From the IMG/VR virus record IMGVR_UViG_3300003885_000003, positions 1 to 59,528 of that record: a stretch of DNA of 59,528 bases. The stretch is one strand, 5' to 3'. The translations under genes were made by a program, and so were the position numbers. Under the pieces are notes generated by a model, which did not search any database, had not been told where the DNA came from, and saw nothing but the letters and a program-made list of their open reading frames with translations. Positions 17,752 to 27,094 of this stretch are shown here, in pieces. Source of the stretch: a virus. Position 1 is the first letter of the stretch. Each line of letters opens with the position of its first letter.

Positions 17752-18233
17752 GGCGTCACCTCCCACGCGCTGCCATTCCAGACATAACCGGCAGCATTCA
17801 ACTCGCTAGTCACCAACGCGGCATTCACAGTTTCTGGCACAGCATCGCCCGTTTCAGCCGCTATCACATCCAGCCATGTTTGTCCCCGCGCCAACAACGT
17901 CTGATTAGCCGCTGACTTCGTGCCGGTCGCCATATCTGTATAATCTTCAATCGCGCCAAAGTCATCCCGCGCCGCGTTTAGGCGTTCTATATTGCCACTC
18001 TGTAGAATTTCAGAAAAAGCTTCAAAAAACGCACCGTTGCGGTACAGCTTCGCTAATTCAGTCGCGTCCGCTCCACCTGCAATTGCCTCAGTCCGAAATT
18101 GTGTGTAATAGGCATACGGCACAAAAGAAACAGATTGCTGTATACCGATTACCAGTTGTCCGGCACTAAAGATTTTCCAGTCAGTATCCTGTGCTGCGGA
18201 TGCCCGCCAGATTGCATATACAATAATGCTCAT
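17748..18233 (-). CDS. Tail-operon protein (161 aa)
   Basis: An Ala-rich helical protein whose C-terminus ends in GYVWNGSAWEVTP, a pattern common in tail proteins. It overlaps both neighbours by four bases. No family was recognised. Confidence 0.6.
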   Translation of the reverse strand: MSIIVYAIWRASAAQDTDWKIFSAGQLVIGIQQSVSFVPYAYYTQFRTEAIAGGADATELAKLYRNGAFFEAFSEILQSGNIERLNAARDDFGAIEDYTDMATGTKSAANQTLLARGQTWLDVIAAETGDAVPETVNAALVTSELNAAGYVWNGSAWEVTP

Positions 18234-18754
18234 AGAGACCTCCGCACAAAAACAAAGTTGTCGAATGTTCCGGCCGTTGGCGCTGAACCGGTCACCAAAT
18301 CTATAACAACATACGGCATGTCCTCAATAGCCAAATCATGGTATCGAGAAGAATTCAAGTTTCCACCATATGCTATCGTTGGAGTCTGTACACTTGGCGC
18401 ACCAATGCCATAATATGACGCTATACTAACAGGAACAACAAATCTGCCAACAATACCGCCTAGTGTGGACGTTGAAAAAACAGTTGCATTATCATTACTA
18501 ATAATATTCATTGTAATTGCCTGATCATGTGCAACATCTATCTGAAACTTGAATGATAGTGTTTTGTATCCCGCTGTTGATAGCGGAATAAAAATCCGTG
18601 ACGTTGTATTATACGTGCTGCCGTTTGTACTGCCGATCAAATACGATCTAAAATCAGTGAAATAAATATCACCTACAGTAACCGTCGCGGCATTTACATC
18701 TGCCGCTACAATTCGGTCAATTTTGTATCCGCGTCTACCCGAGGCTGTTGGCAT
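18230..18754 (-). CDS. Tail-operon beta protein (174 aa)
   Basis: It lies directly downstream of the tape measure (shared stop/start base). The sequence is beta-rich and looks like a small jelly-roll, possibly a carbohydrate-binding-like tail part. No family was recognised. Confidence 0.6.
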   Translation of the reverse strand: MPTASGRRGYKIDRIVAADVNAATVTVGDIYFTDFRSYLIGSTNGSTYNTTSRIFIPLSTAGYKTLSFKFQIDVAHDQAITMNIISNDNATVFSTSTLGGIVGRFVVPVSIASYYGIGAPSVQTPTIAYGGNLNSSRYHDLAIEDMPYVVIDLVTGSAPTAGTFDNFVFVRRSL

Positions 18755-21700
18755 TAGATCAAACTCCTTAAAACTTCAACGACTTTGAACGTAAATTCAT
18801 CCTCGGTCATTTGGTTATTTATTTCTGTATTAAATGTGATACCGCCCATGTTGACATTGGTCGTCAGTCCCCCGGCCGCTACTGCTCCACCAACACCGCC
18901 GCCACCCCCCTCGCCACCAGGAGGCGCAATAACAGCGCCAATCGTTGCCATCGCCGCACGAATGCCGTCAACCCATGCCAATCCGAAATCATACCCGGCA
19001 TCATACGCCTGGGGGACAACTTCACGCATTACAGCAATAATTTTAGCTAAAATGTCACGTATGCCACCGGGGACAGTAGTCGTCGCGAACTCCTCCATAC
19101 GTGCCAACATAACATCTACTAAATCAAAAAGACTAACAATCTCATCAATAATTGTTTTTGCCGCTTCGCCTAGCAACAAAATATCATTTGCTATCTGTAC
19201 AGCAACAACAACAACCCCAGCAACATCAGCACTAATTGTAAATAAAGATACCAGTTTGTCTAAAACAAACATAAAATCAGCAACAAAAACCTCTATAGAC
19301 GTTGCCAAGTTATCCATTGCTTCGTATTCGCTGAGCGCAACAATCGCGTCAATTGCCGGGGTAATTACATCAAATAGACCTCTAAGATCGGAGGCTACTT
19401 TACCAGCCCATTCTAACGACCCTTGGCTTGCTACCTGTGCCAGGATCAACGCCTCAATTATTTTATCTAGTGCAATCAGTAAATCGGCTTTGAACGCCTC
19501 CGCAGCAGTTTCTAACCCGGAAGTCGTTACATAGCTGCTTAATGCAATTATGCCATCTATTGCTATTTGTATCATCTCAAAAATAGATGACACAGAAGTG
19601 GCAATCTTGCCGGCCCATTCTATCGACCCCTGGCTAATCACTTGAGCCAAGATTAATGCATCAATTATGTAATTCAGAGCATATAGCAAATCAATCTTAA
19701 ACGCCTCAGCCGATACCTTCAATCCTGAAATTATGACATATTCACCAAGCGCAATCAACCCGTCAACGGCCGGCTGAATTAATGCAACAATGGCCGTTAC
19801 TGATTCGGCAATCTTCCCTGCCCATTCGACCGATCCTTGACTTGCTACATTAGCCAAAATAAGCGCATCAATAATATTGTTCAACGCTTCTATTAAATCA
19901 CTAGAAAACGCTTCGGCAGATTCTTTTAATCCAACCACTGCTACATAATCAGCCATTGCAATCAAAGCAACAATTGCATCTTCGATTATCCCCAATAATG
20001 CCCCTGCCGCACTTGCGAATATTTCTGCATGTTCCAACGCATCGACTGAAATTAGCTGTGCTGCTTCAGACATTTTGCTTACTAGTAATTCCAACTGAGC
20101 AACAAGGATAATCAGTTTGCCAGAAACATCAGGAATTTCCACACCATCCAACACTTTGAACGCCTCAATAGCAGCTAATACAGAATCGGAAACGTCCATA
20201 ACTGCCTGAGCAAATTCTGCCGCCATTGCTGTTGCATAACCAGCAGAATTAGCGTCGATGTTATTCATTGCTGTAGCAAAGACATTTACAAATGCTTCCA
20301 GGAAGTTGCCGAATTTCACAATTGAGACGTGCATACTGTTCCAATCAGTTTCAGAGACAAAACCCATCACCATCTGAATACCGATTATTGCCGGGGCAAT
20401 AGCTGCTGACACTGCCTGTAATGCGTTGGCAAATTTGATTGTTGCCTCTGCCTCTACTGTATCAGCCATATCTGCGATAGCACTGGTCACGTATTTAGTT
20501 CCTTGTCCAATGCCCTCGGCCACGCCTTCACCGATTGATTCGCCCAACGGAATCATTACACGAGCGGGAGAAGTTGCACCAAACGCCTCTTTGAATGCTC
20601 GCAACACCCCCGCAGCCAAACTTTTCACTGCCTCTAATAGTTTGCCACCAACTGCTATAGCATTTTTCAACCCCACCACAAGGCCATTAGCGATTGAATC
20701 AGCTAACGACTTCCAATCATATTCAGCAAACCATAGAACAAAAGCACGGCCCCAATCATCCAATGTAGAAACAACATCTTCAGCAAATTCAGCCAAACCT
20801 TCTTTTATACCATCCCTAACTGGTGGATAAGTATCTTCCCATGAAAATTCTTCAAACCAGTTTACAAATGCCGCACCCCATTTATCCAGTGTTGTTTTAA
20901 CATCAATGATAAATTCAGCCAAAGCAGTCAGAACTTTTTTAGTAACGGTATATCCAAGCTCCTCCCATTTGATCCCATCTCTCCATGAAAAAAACGCGTT
21001 GCGCCATCCCTCCAATGTCGTTTTTACATCTGCAATAAATTTACTTAATGCCGTAATCACGGCATCTTTTATATCAGCACCAATTTTCGTAGCTGCTGGT
21101 TGAATAATTCCCCATAATTTCACTAGGCCATTTTGTACGCCTGTTATTAGTGCATTCAAAATCGTTAAGCCAAGAGCTTTCCAATCAACACTCTTAAACC
21201 AGTCTGATATGGCTTTCCAAAATGTGACCAAATAAGGTTTTATTATCGTCCATAAATTGCCGACAAATTCGACAATTGCATTCCATCCTGTTTGCCATGC
21301 CTCTGATATTTTGGTGGTAAACCCCTCAAAGTCGCCTTGAAATAGCAGCTTAAACGCATCAAAGGCGGTTCTTATCGCAGACCAAATATTAGCTACAAAA
21401 TCACGAATACCAGCAAAATCCGTTTCCCATGCCTTACGTAATGTGGCGACTACTAAAACCGCAGCAGCAAATGCCGCAATAACAGGAGCAATGGCTGAAA
21501 TTAATGTTACAAGAGCGCCGATCACAACGGCCCCAATAATACCAGCGACAATAATCAAAATATCTTTCAATTCTACATTCTGAGCAATCCAATCTATTAT
21601 CGGTTCAGAAAACGCAATGACAACATCTTTTATCTCGATAATTTTTTCAATCAGTCCAGGTAAAACATCATCTTTGAAATCAATAATTGTATTCAACAAT

Positions 21701-22953
21701 TCTTGCGGAATAAACTCGCTAATTGCCGCAATGAACGCGTCTAATGGTGTCATGCCCTCCTCAAGCCCCGTTGTAAATGTATTTATTGCACTGGAAATTG
21801 TTTCTATTACATTTTGAACAATCGGGAAAACAGTATCAAAAACCACCTGAACTTTAGGCATAATATCATTAGCAATACCTAACAGCGCATCACCAAGAGG
21901 CTCTAACGCCAGCAGTGCATTGCGTTTTACGCCTTCCCACATTGACGGCCAGTTATCATATTGTTGATTAAGCGCTTCAGTTGCTCCACTCATGTCCTCA
22001 AGACTGGTTACGGCACTACTCAGTCCTTCAGTAAATGACACACCCAAATCCTCGGCCATTGTACCGAAGATGGCAACTTGCGCTTTGCTGCGTTCAATTG
22101 GGTCTTCAATGCTATTTAGGCCGTCAATAATATTGGGAAAATAATCAGACCATGCCTCATCACCTGCGACAACAAAGCCTGCAATATCATCAAATGACAA
22201 TCCTATTTGATCAAAAGCCGCTTTCGTATCATCGCTCCCTTCTGAGAGAATGATCCCCATTTCTTTCACAGCATCGGCAATTTTATCTGTGCCTAAAACC
22301 CCTGTCTCGGCTCCACTCTGCATAATACTGTAAAATTCATCAGCAGAAAAACCAGCATCACCAAATAAGTTTCCATATTCTGAAATGGAATCAACAAAAT
22401 CACCACTGGCGTTTAATCCGTTTTGCATACCTGACGCAATGAAATCCATTGCTTCTTCACCAGTCAAGCCAAATTCGGCCATCAGGTTTTTAGCAGCCAT
22501 AATCGATTCGTTGACTTCAAGACCAAACGCATCACGTAAAGCAAACGCGTCCTCAGCAATGCCTTGCAATGCCTCATCGGGCATATCGCCTAAATTCTGC
22601 GTAATCGTCGTGATTGCCAGTCCAATATCATCGAACGATTCGCCAAAATTATTGGCGAAGATGCCCTTCATCACACCTTCAAAACCGATGGCCTCTTCTT
22701 TGGCAATGCCCATCTGCGCAGCCATCATATCAACGGCCGTATCAATATCAGATGAGACACTGACAACGGCGACGGCCGCGCCAATAGCGGCTGTACCAAT
22801 AGCTAAAATACCAGTAGCAGCAAGGGCAAGTCCACCGGTAACAACGCTCGCTGCTGTTGTCCCCAATCCATCAATAGACTTGCTGATACCGACAATGTTT
22901 CCACTAGCATTATCAACACTTTCAACGACAATTTCGACTGTTTTGGAAGCCAT
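18754..22953 (-). CDS. Tail tape measure protein
   Basis: The 1399-aa protein has an N-terminal TP901-type tape-measure domain (ASKTVEIVVESVDNASGNI; Gly/Ala-rich hydrophobic region at 30-70; MAAQMGIAKEEAIGFE), TM-like segments near 450-500, repeated amphipathic blocks with W.E (about 690-780) and four similar repeats with 'SQGS.EWAGKIA' (about 1070-1250). Its length predicts a tail near 200 nm (about 0.15 nm per residue). No Shine-Dalgarno is visible; an intrinsic-terminator-like hairpin ends just before the ATG. Confidence 0.92.
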   Translation of the reverse strand: MASKTVEIVVESVDNASGNIVGISKSIDGLGTTAASVVTGGLALAATGILAIGTAAIGAAVAVVSVSSDIDTAVDMMAAQMGIAKEEAIGFEGVMKGIFANNFGESFDDIGLAITTITQNLGDMPDEALQGIAEDAFALRDAFGLEVNESIMAAKNLMAEFGLTGEEAMDFIASGMQNGLNASGDFVDSISEYGNLFGDAGFSADEFYSIMQSGAETGVLGTDKIADAVKEMGIILSEGSDDTKAAFDQIGLSFDDIAGFVVAGDEAWSDYFPNIIDGLNSIEDPIERSKAQVAIFGTMAEDLGVSFTEGLSSAVTSLEDMSGATEALNQQYDNWPSMWEGVKRNALLALEPLGDALLGIANDIMPKVQVVFDTVFPIVQNVIETISSAINTFTTGLEEGMTPLDAFIAAISEFIPQELLNTIIDFKDDVLPGLIEKIIEIKDVVIAFSEPIIDWIAQNVELKDILIIVAGIIGAVVIGALVTLISAIAPVIAAFAAAVLVVATLRKAWETDFAGIRDFVANIWSAIRTAFDAFKLLFQGDFEGFTTKISEAWQTGWNAIVEFVGNLWTIIKPYLVTFWKAISDWFKSVDWKALGLTILNALITGVQNGLVKLWGIIQPAATKIGADIKDAVITALSKFIADVKTTLEGWRNAFFSWRDGIKWEELGYTVTKKVLTALAEFIIDVKTTLDKWGAAFVNWFEEFSWEDTYPPVRDGIKEGLAEFAEDVVSTLDDWGRAFVLWFAEYDWKSLADSIANGLVVGLKNAIAVGGKLLEAVKSLAAGVLRAFKEAFGATSPARVMIPLGESIGEGVAEGIGQGTKYVTSAIADMADTVEAEATIKFANALQAVSAAIAPAIIGIQMVMGFVSETDWNSMHVSIVKFGNFLEAFVNVFATAMNNIDANSAGYATAMAAEFAQAVMDVSDSVLAAIEAFKVLDGVEIPDVSGKLIILVAQLELLVSKMSEAAQLISVDALEHAEIFASAAGALLGIIEDAIVALIAMADYVAVVGLKESAEAFSSDLIEALNNIIDALILANVASQGSVEWAGKIAESVTAIVALIQPAVDGLIALGEYVIISGLKVSAEAFKIDLLYALNYIIDALILAQVISQGSIEWAGKIATSVSSIFEMIQIAIDGIIALSSYVTTSGLETAAEAFKADLLIALDKIIEALILAQVASQGSLEWAGKVASDLRGLFDVITPAIDAIVALSEYEAMDNLATSIEVFVADFMFVLDKLVSLFTISADVAGVVVVAVQIANDILLLGEAAKTIIDEIVSLFDLVDVMLARMEEFATTTVPGGIRDILAKIIAVMREVVPQAYDAGYDFGLAWVDGIRAAMATIGAVIAPPGGEGGGGGVGGAVAAGGLTTNVNMGGITFNTEINNQMTEDEFTFKVVEVLRSLI

Positions 22954-22987
22954 AAAATAAAAAAGCCAGACTTATGCGCCTGGCTTT
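22954..22987 (-). terminator. Hairpin with T-run before the tape measure
   Basis: On the reverse strand, AAAGCCAG and CTGGCTTT form an 8-bp stem whose loop contains the stop codon of the frameshifted chaperone, followed by TTTTTTATTTT and then the tape-measure ATG. It would reduce tape-measure mRNA relative to chaperone and tube mRNA, and frameshifting ribosomes would have to open it. Confidence 0.7.
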
Positions 22988-23489
22988 GACCGTTCCTTAA
23001 ATTCTCTCATTCGCGCTTCTACATCCATGATAGACAAAACCGCTTGAATGTCTCTAAAATCCTGTGCTTTTAATTCTGACGGCGTACAATGGAATACATG
23101 TCGCATCAAAATATAACTCTGGTATTCAATTGGAGGAGAGCCAATTACGCCATCATGGAATAAAAACTGCTCCAGTGACGGCGCTATACGTTTTTTTGCT
23201 CTGCCAATGCCTGTTGAAGATACTCAGAAATCGCTCTGAATAAATTGAAAGTGTGCCTGAGGGGGATCGCTTTTGTGCCCCCTTCAATATATGTATTCAG
23301 AAAGTTAAAGATGGGCTTCGGATCGCCATCACCGGCGCTTTCTTGAATAGCCATAATATCTTCAAGCATTCCCCAAGTCGTTTCCATTAGCACAAATTCA
23401 TACGGCGACGAGCCATTATCATCACGCGCAAATGTGATATGCACCTGGTCATCTGGCAATTCCTCAAATCTAAAAGTTGTGTCTGCCAT
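22972..23489 (-). CDS. Tail assembly chaperone GT (programmed -1 frameshift product)
   Basis: A 172-aa fusion predicted from a -1 shift at A_AAA_AAC (23196-23190). The first 100 residues are those of protein G; the extension adds about 72 residues starting RIAPSLEQF and ending MREFKERSKPGA. The shifted frame is open right up to the tape measure. A short G plus an extended GT made by frameshift is the rule upstream of tape-measure genes in siphoviruses; both bind the tape measure and help tube assembly. Confidence 0.88.
23184..23489 (-). CDS. Tail assembly chaperone G (unshifted product)
   Basis: The 101-aa zero-frame protein ends GAG CAA AAA AAC GTA TAG, so the stop comes two codons after the slippery site. 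It is acidic and helical (FNFLNTYIEGG, AISEYLQQALAEQ). It lies between tail tube and tape measure, the expected position. Confidence 0.85.
   Translation of the reverse strand: MADTTFRFEELPDDQVHITFARDDNGSSPYEFVLMETTWGMLEDIMAIQESAGDGDPKPIFNFLNTYIEGGTKAIPLRHTFNLFRAISEYLQQALAEQKNV
23190..23196 (-). promoter_or_regulatory. Slippery heptamer A_AAA_AAC
   Basis: Seven A residues followed by C on the coding strand, in the correct register for simultaneous -1 slippage (CAA AAA AAC in zero frame). No strong stem or Shine-Dalgarno-like stimulator was identified by eye. Confidence 0.85.
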
Positions 23490-23914
23490 TACGCCACATT
23501 CGCTCTGGTCAATGCGCCATTACCAACAAACGGCACAGCCAACTGCAAGGCAGCGGCCGTACTAGCATCACCCGGATATACAATTTGTGTAAAATAGGCG
23601 TTGCCTGAAAGTGCCTCATCCCCTGAGTTGTTACCCGCAACGCTAATTACAAGAGCGCTATTTGTCCCCCCTTCAAACGCAGAGACACACTCAGCATATG
23701 CCTCAGTCGCAGTTTCAGAATAATAAATATTCAGCGTTCCTGACCATCGCCGCTTGCCAACAAGAGCAAAGGCAAAATCGCCATCAGCAGTATAGTGCTG
23801 GCTGTTTTCAATGTCTACAGTTAGCGACGCAGACATTGTAGACCCTGCAATCGCTTGCCCACCCACTGAAACATACAACGCTTTTCCATTAATTATTGTC
23901 GCTGATTGTGCCAT
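23489..23914 (-). CDS. Major tail tube protein
   Basis: The 141-aa protein shows the tube-protein style: NGKALYVSVGGQ, a long beta strand, then YTADGDFAFALVGKRRWSGTLNIYY. It sits directly before the tail chaperones, the standard position of the tail tube gene. Length and predicted all-beta fold agree. Confidence 0.75.
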   Translation of the reverse strand: MAQSATIINGKALYVSVGGQAIAGSTMSASLTVDIENSQHYTADGDFAFALVGKRRWSGTLNIYYSETATEAYAECVSAFEGGTNSALVISVAGNNSGDEALSGNAYFTQIVYPGDASTAAALQLAVPFVGNGALTRANVA

Positions 23915-24158
23915 CGTCTTTCACCTCATTTGTTTTTACTGTTTTACGCCGTTTTGATTTCACCAATTCAGCCACTTGTTCACGTGGTAAAATCAATGTT
24001 AAGCCGTCTTTTGCCAATAACTTTTTGGCGATGTCATCAGGTAAATAAATATTTTCACCCACCTGATATAACCTGTTTTCCACTCCTAAACGAGCGGCCG
24101 TGCTTTCACGAAGTATAAGTGGCATATCAACAATGTATTTTTTCAGTTCTTCGCTCAT
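23889..24158 (-). CDS. Hypothetical structural-operon protein (89 aa)
   Basis: The start at 24158 overlaps the upstream TGA (ATGA). The C-terminus is very basic (KSKRRKTVKTNE). Its position just before the tail tube is often held by small head-tail proteins. No family was recognised. Confidence 0.6.
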   Translation of the reverse strand: MSEELKKYIVDMPLILRESTAARLGVENRLYQVGENIYLPDDIAKKLLAKDGLTLILPREQVAELVKSKRRKTVKTNEVKDDGTISDNN

Positions 24159-24490
24159 GGTAAGTTGAATACTCCAATTGTGACGCTGGCCGTTGCCGAC
24201 CACGTAATATCAATATTGCCATCGGCAGCGTTATAAAGGCTTTTTGCAAATGGGCCGGCCATTTGTTCACCAGTTGTTGCTGCCACGCTAACAACCGTAT
24301 CAGCAATTGCATGGCTCTGTACCGTACCGGCCGTTGTGATTGTGCAAGTTATCACCCCACCTGATGTATTTTTAATATGTATAAATGTACGGCCGTCGTT
24401 GACGAACTCTTGACTAGCCGCAGCAGCAGCATATGAACTTGCTACATTTACACCGTTAAAATCGATTGTATATGTTGTTAGTAGTGCCAT
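24155..24490 (-). CDS. Virion beta protein (111 aa)
   Basis: A Thr/Val/Ala-rich protein with an HIKNTSGGVITCTITTAGT segment typical of phage decoration proteins (compare 6804 and 25844). It lies between the tail terminator candidate and the tube gene. Confidence 0.6.
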   Translation of the reverse strand: MALLTTYTIDFNGVNVASSYAAAAASQEFVNDGRTFIHIKNTSGGVITCTITTAGTVQSHAIADTVVSVAATTGEQMAGPFAKSLYNAADGNIDITWSATASVTIGVFNLP

Positions 24491-24496
24491 AGTTTT

Positions 24497-24997
24497 CTAC
24501 CTATCATAAATCTGCATTATTTGAATATGAAACAATCGCGTCCAGAATGGTTCTTCGTTCCAATAGTCATGGTCAGCAAACGTTTCAATGTGCGTATGTT
24601 CTCCACCTGAGCTTGTGCCAATTTCCCATATAGTTCGAGCAGATTTGCTTGAATACCGTTCGCGAGCCACCAAATTGTTAATTGCTCTACGCCAGCCACG
24701 TTCTAGTAATTCGGCATCTGCCGCAGCTTGAGACGGCCGTCTATGCTCACCGCGAGATAGATATAAAAGCCACTCCATTGTCCATCGGTCATAGCCTCTT
24801 ACGCCACGATTGCCGATGTCACCAAGTTGCTCGTTAATGCCTTTTACCTGGCTGACAATCATCACCGGCAAATTAGTCATGTCTACGTTGGCATAGTCAT
24901 CGGGGTAAATGTACACAGCCTGTAATGTTGTTGTGCCATTCGACAAGCCGGCTAAAATAGTTTTAGCTACATCCAACGTATCAGAAACGCTACTCAT
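24497..24997 (-). CDS. Tail terminator-like protein
   Basis: The 166-aa protein has the size and gene position of siphovirus tail terminators: it follows the gp10-like neck protein and precedes the tube. It begins SDTLDVAKTILAGLSN and contains YDRWTMEWLLYLSRGE. The start at 24997 is inside the upstream gene's last codons. Confidence 0.55.
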   Translation of the reverse strand: MSSVSDTLDVAKTILAGLSNGTTTLQAVYIYPDDYANVDMTNLPVMIVSQVKGINEQLGDIGNRGVRGYDRWTMEWLLYLSRGEHRRPSQAAADAELLERGWRRAINNLVARERYSSKSARTIWEIGTSSGGEHTHIETFADHDYWNEEPFWTRLFHIQIMQIYDR

Positions 24998-25418
24998 CAA
25001 ACAGCTCTACATATCGCTCACTAATCGCCTCAGTCAAAACCGGAATGCGTTCTTGTTCTATCACTTCATCAGCACGCCACCAGAACGGAATGTGCATCCA
25101 TGCCTGTCGATTATGTTTTGCGCCTACTTTCGGACCAACAACATAAACAGGATAAAAGCGGCCTTTCTGTCGTGCATTGTTTCCAATTACCCACGTTCCC
25201 GGCCTAATACGGCGGTCGTACCAACTTCTTCGTAGCGTCCCGGTGCGTTTGTAATTAGAAACTCGTGCAGGATAAGGTTTACGCTTCATGTAGCCAGTCG
25301 TATTTCCTGCCCATTTTCGCATTACATTATCTGTTTCACGCGGATGCGCTGACCCCATTCGCCGTAATGCTCGTTGCAAATCCTCATCGCGAATGATTAT
25401 TGAAACAGTTTCAGCCAT
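24990..25418 (-). CDS. HK97 gp10-like neck protein
   Basis: The 142-aa protein starts with a beta-helix segment (SIIIRDEDLQRALRRMG), then a basic middle (RKPYPARVSNYKRTG) and ends WMHIPFWW...VLTEAISERYVELF, similar in layout to HK97 gp10/tail-completion proteins. It lies between the connector and the terminator. Confidence 0.6.
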   Translation of the reverse strand: MAETVSIIIRDEDLQRALRRMGSAHPRETDNVMRKWAGNTTGYMKRKPYPARVSNYKRTGTLRRSWYDRRIRPGTWVIGNNARQKGRFYPVYVVGPKVGAKHNRQAWMHIPFWWRADEVIEQERIPVLTEAISERYVELFDE

Positions 25419-25843
25419 TATTCAGGGTCCCAATCTTTGACTTTATGACCAAATGCCTTGCGCTGGAAAAGCGGTGTAACAGTCGTGCCTGCAAAATCCA
25501 GGTCTTTCGTTGCGATGTCGGCCGTTGCTACCTCGTCACCATAGCCATACCGCTCACGCCATTCGGTCGCCTGTTTTGCATACCCCTTCGACGCATCCGA
25601 TCTCGTAAACGAACCCGACAAAACGCTAAACGATGTTTTTGGTTGCCATGCCGCTACTAGCGCTTCAAATCCACCAGCAACAGCCCGCTGCCAAGTTCCT
25701 TCGTAGGTAATGAGTGCATCAAGCTCAGCGTCAGAGAAATTGTTATTGTTTGGTTTTGGCCCCTGGCTTTCTGTTGTATCCTGAAGCCAAAAACGAACTT
25801 TGTCTCTATCTGTAGCTAGATCATCGTCATATGAAAATGCCAT
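25418..25843 (-). CDS. Head-tail connector (adaptor) protein
   Basis: The 141-aa helical protein starts with DDDLATDRDKVRFWLQDT, followed by SDAELDALIT and AAWQPKTSFSVLSGSF. This matches the HK97 gp6 / SPP1 gp15-like adaptor pattern ('D.d.vR..i.D....p.l.D.ei...'). Its position after the capsid genes agrees. Confidence 0.75.
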   Translation of the reverse strand: MAFSYDDDLATDRDKVRFWLQDTTESQGPKPNNNNFSDAELDALITYEGTWQRAVAGGFEALVAAWQPKTSFSVLSGSFTRSDASKGYAKQATEWRERYGYGDEVATADIATKDLDFAGTTVTPLFQRKAFGHKVKDWDPE

Positions 25844-26233
25844 TTAGCCACCAATAATAAACCACACGTCTGCGCTGTCTGAATTATTTGCCTGCGCGAT
25901 AGTAACTTTTACGCTGTCACCAATGACCGGAGCAATATACGTTGCCGCAATTGCCGCTCCTGCATTATCAGATACCGCATGTTGCACATTGAACCAGCCA
26001 TCAGTATTAGCATTCGTTAGCGTAAGCAACGTCAGAGCCGGAACGCTTGTACCAGAGGTTGCAATGGTTACGTCGGTTGTTGCCGGAGGAGTGTCATTAT
26101 ATCGTACATAGATACTGTGAATTACTCCGTTGATCGGAATTGATGTTGTGCTATTTGCCGTTGCTATACCGGCTCCCCCAGCAGCAACGCCACTGTTGAA
26201 CGGCCCGGCCAGTGAAATCGAAAGCGGCATCAT
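25844..26233 (-). CDS. Virion beta protein, decoration-like (129 aa)
   Basis: A Thr/Ala/Asn-rich protein (VRYNDTPPATTDVTIATSG). It overlaps the upstream stop at ATGA. A likely decoration or neck protein; no named family was recognised. Confidence 0.55.
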   Translation of the reverse strand: MMPLSISLAGPFNSGVAAGGAGIATANSTTSIPINGVIHSIYVRYNDTPPATTDVTIATSGTSVPALTLLTLTNANTDGWFNVQHAVSDNAGAAIAATYIAPVIGDSVKVTIAQANNSDSADVWFIIGG

Positions 26234-26538
26234 TGATTCTCCAACATTTTACGCAAGGCTGGCTTTCTGAGAACTTCATATTCAGCTATGCCTGCGTCTT
26301 TTGCACGCTGCCGTAATTCATTGATCTTCATACCAGAATAATCAGTAACAACAACAACAACCGTATCCTCTACAGTAACCAGCAAATCGCCGGCACTAGT
26401 CGTGATTAACATCGGATGGTTTTCAGCTTCTATCTCAAAGCCATTGGGGACAATGCGGTATTCGTATTTCACAAACTCGCGTCCGGCAAATGCCGTTACC
26501 ACGCTGAAACGGAAATCGTTAGGGACTTTTGCTTCCAT
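26230..26538 (-). CDS. Hypothetical protein with C-terminal SAP/HeH-like motif
   Basis: The 102-aa protein has a beta-rich N-terminal half and a C-terminal MKINELRQRAKDAGI...LRKPALRKMLE segment. This resembles the short two-helix HeH/SAP or Rho-N-like motif often seen at the ends of phage head proteins. Its position between capsid and connector supports a head role. Confidence 0.6.
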   Translation of the reverse strand: MEAKVPNDFRFSVVTAFAGREFVKYEYRIVPNGFEIEAENHPMLITTSAGDLLVTVEDTVVVVVTDYSGMKINELRQRAKDAGIAEYEVLRKPALRKMLENQ

Positions 26539-27083
26539 TATGCGACTGCCGCACTGAACGGCGTGGCCTCAGAGCCACCGCCTGACTGCGTAAATGCCTG
26601 GCAAGACCAGAATCCTGCAATGTAATCTATACACCGAATATACCCACCGACGATACCGCCGGTAGTCGCTGCGCCGGCAAATGTCATGGTATCGTCACCG
26701 GCATCCGCTCGCCAGATTTTCGATGTGCCATCCACATCGGTATCTTGCTGAATATTGAGCGAGCCGTCCATTACATCAGTCGCATTCGCAACCTGAATAA
26801 TGTTGGCATTACTCGTTGCTGCCACTGCAATAACAATATGATAGATGTGACCTGTCCCAGTTGCAGCCGGCAACGTTATCGCCACGCCAGCGGCGCGAGA
26901 CATAGACACCACTTTCCCGGCATGGGTCGCGGCCGTTAACGTCAACGTTGCCGTTGTTTCATCGACTGCTGCATTTGCCGACACATCAGCGGCTGAATTC
27001 AGTTCAGCCGCCGTTGCAGTTACGGCCGTGCTGCCAAGTTGAAGCGATGTGATGTCCAGAGTATCAAGATTGGTTGTTCCCAT
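26538..27083 (-). CDS. Capsid fibre/decoration protein (181 aa)
   Basis: It begins with a coiled-coil-like SLQLGSTAVTATAAELN segment, very common in head-fibre proteins, followed by an Ala/Thr-rich beta domain (ITLPAATGTGHIYHIVIA). It lies directly downstream of the major capsid gene. Confidence 0.7.
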   Translation of the reverse strand: MGTTNLDTLDITSLQLGSTAVTATAAELNSAADVSANAAVDETTATLTLTAATHAGKVVSMSRAAGVAITLPAATGTGHIYHIVIAVAATSNANIIQVANATDVMDGSLNIQQDTDVDGTSKIWRADAGDDTMTFAGAATTGGIVGGYIRCIDYIAGFWSCQAFTQSGGGSEATPFSAAVA

Positions 27084-27094
27084 CTGTCACACTC

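Noticed and set aside
18785-22960. Ser/Ala-rich plus-strand ORFs of up to 249 codons opposite the tape measure
   Set aside because: Antisense shadows of a low-stop tape-measure sequence; composition is unnatural.
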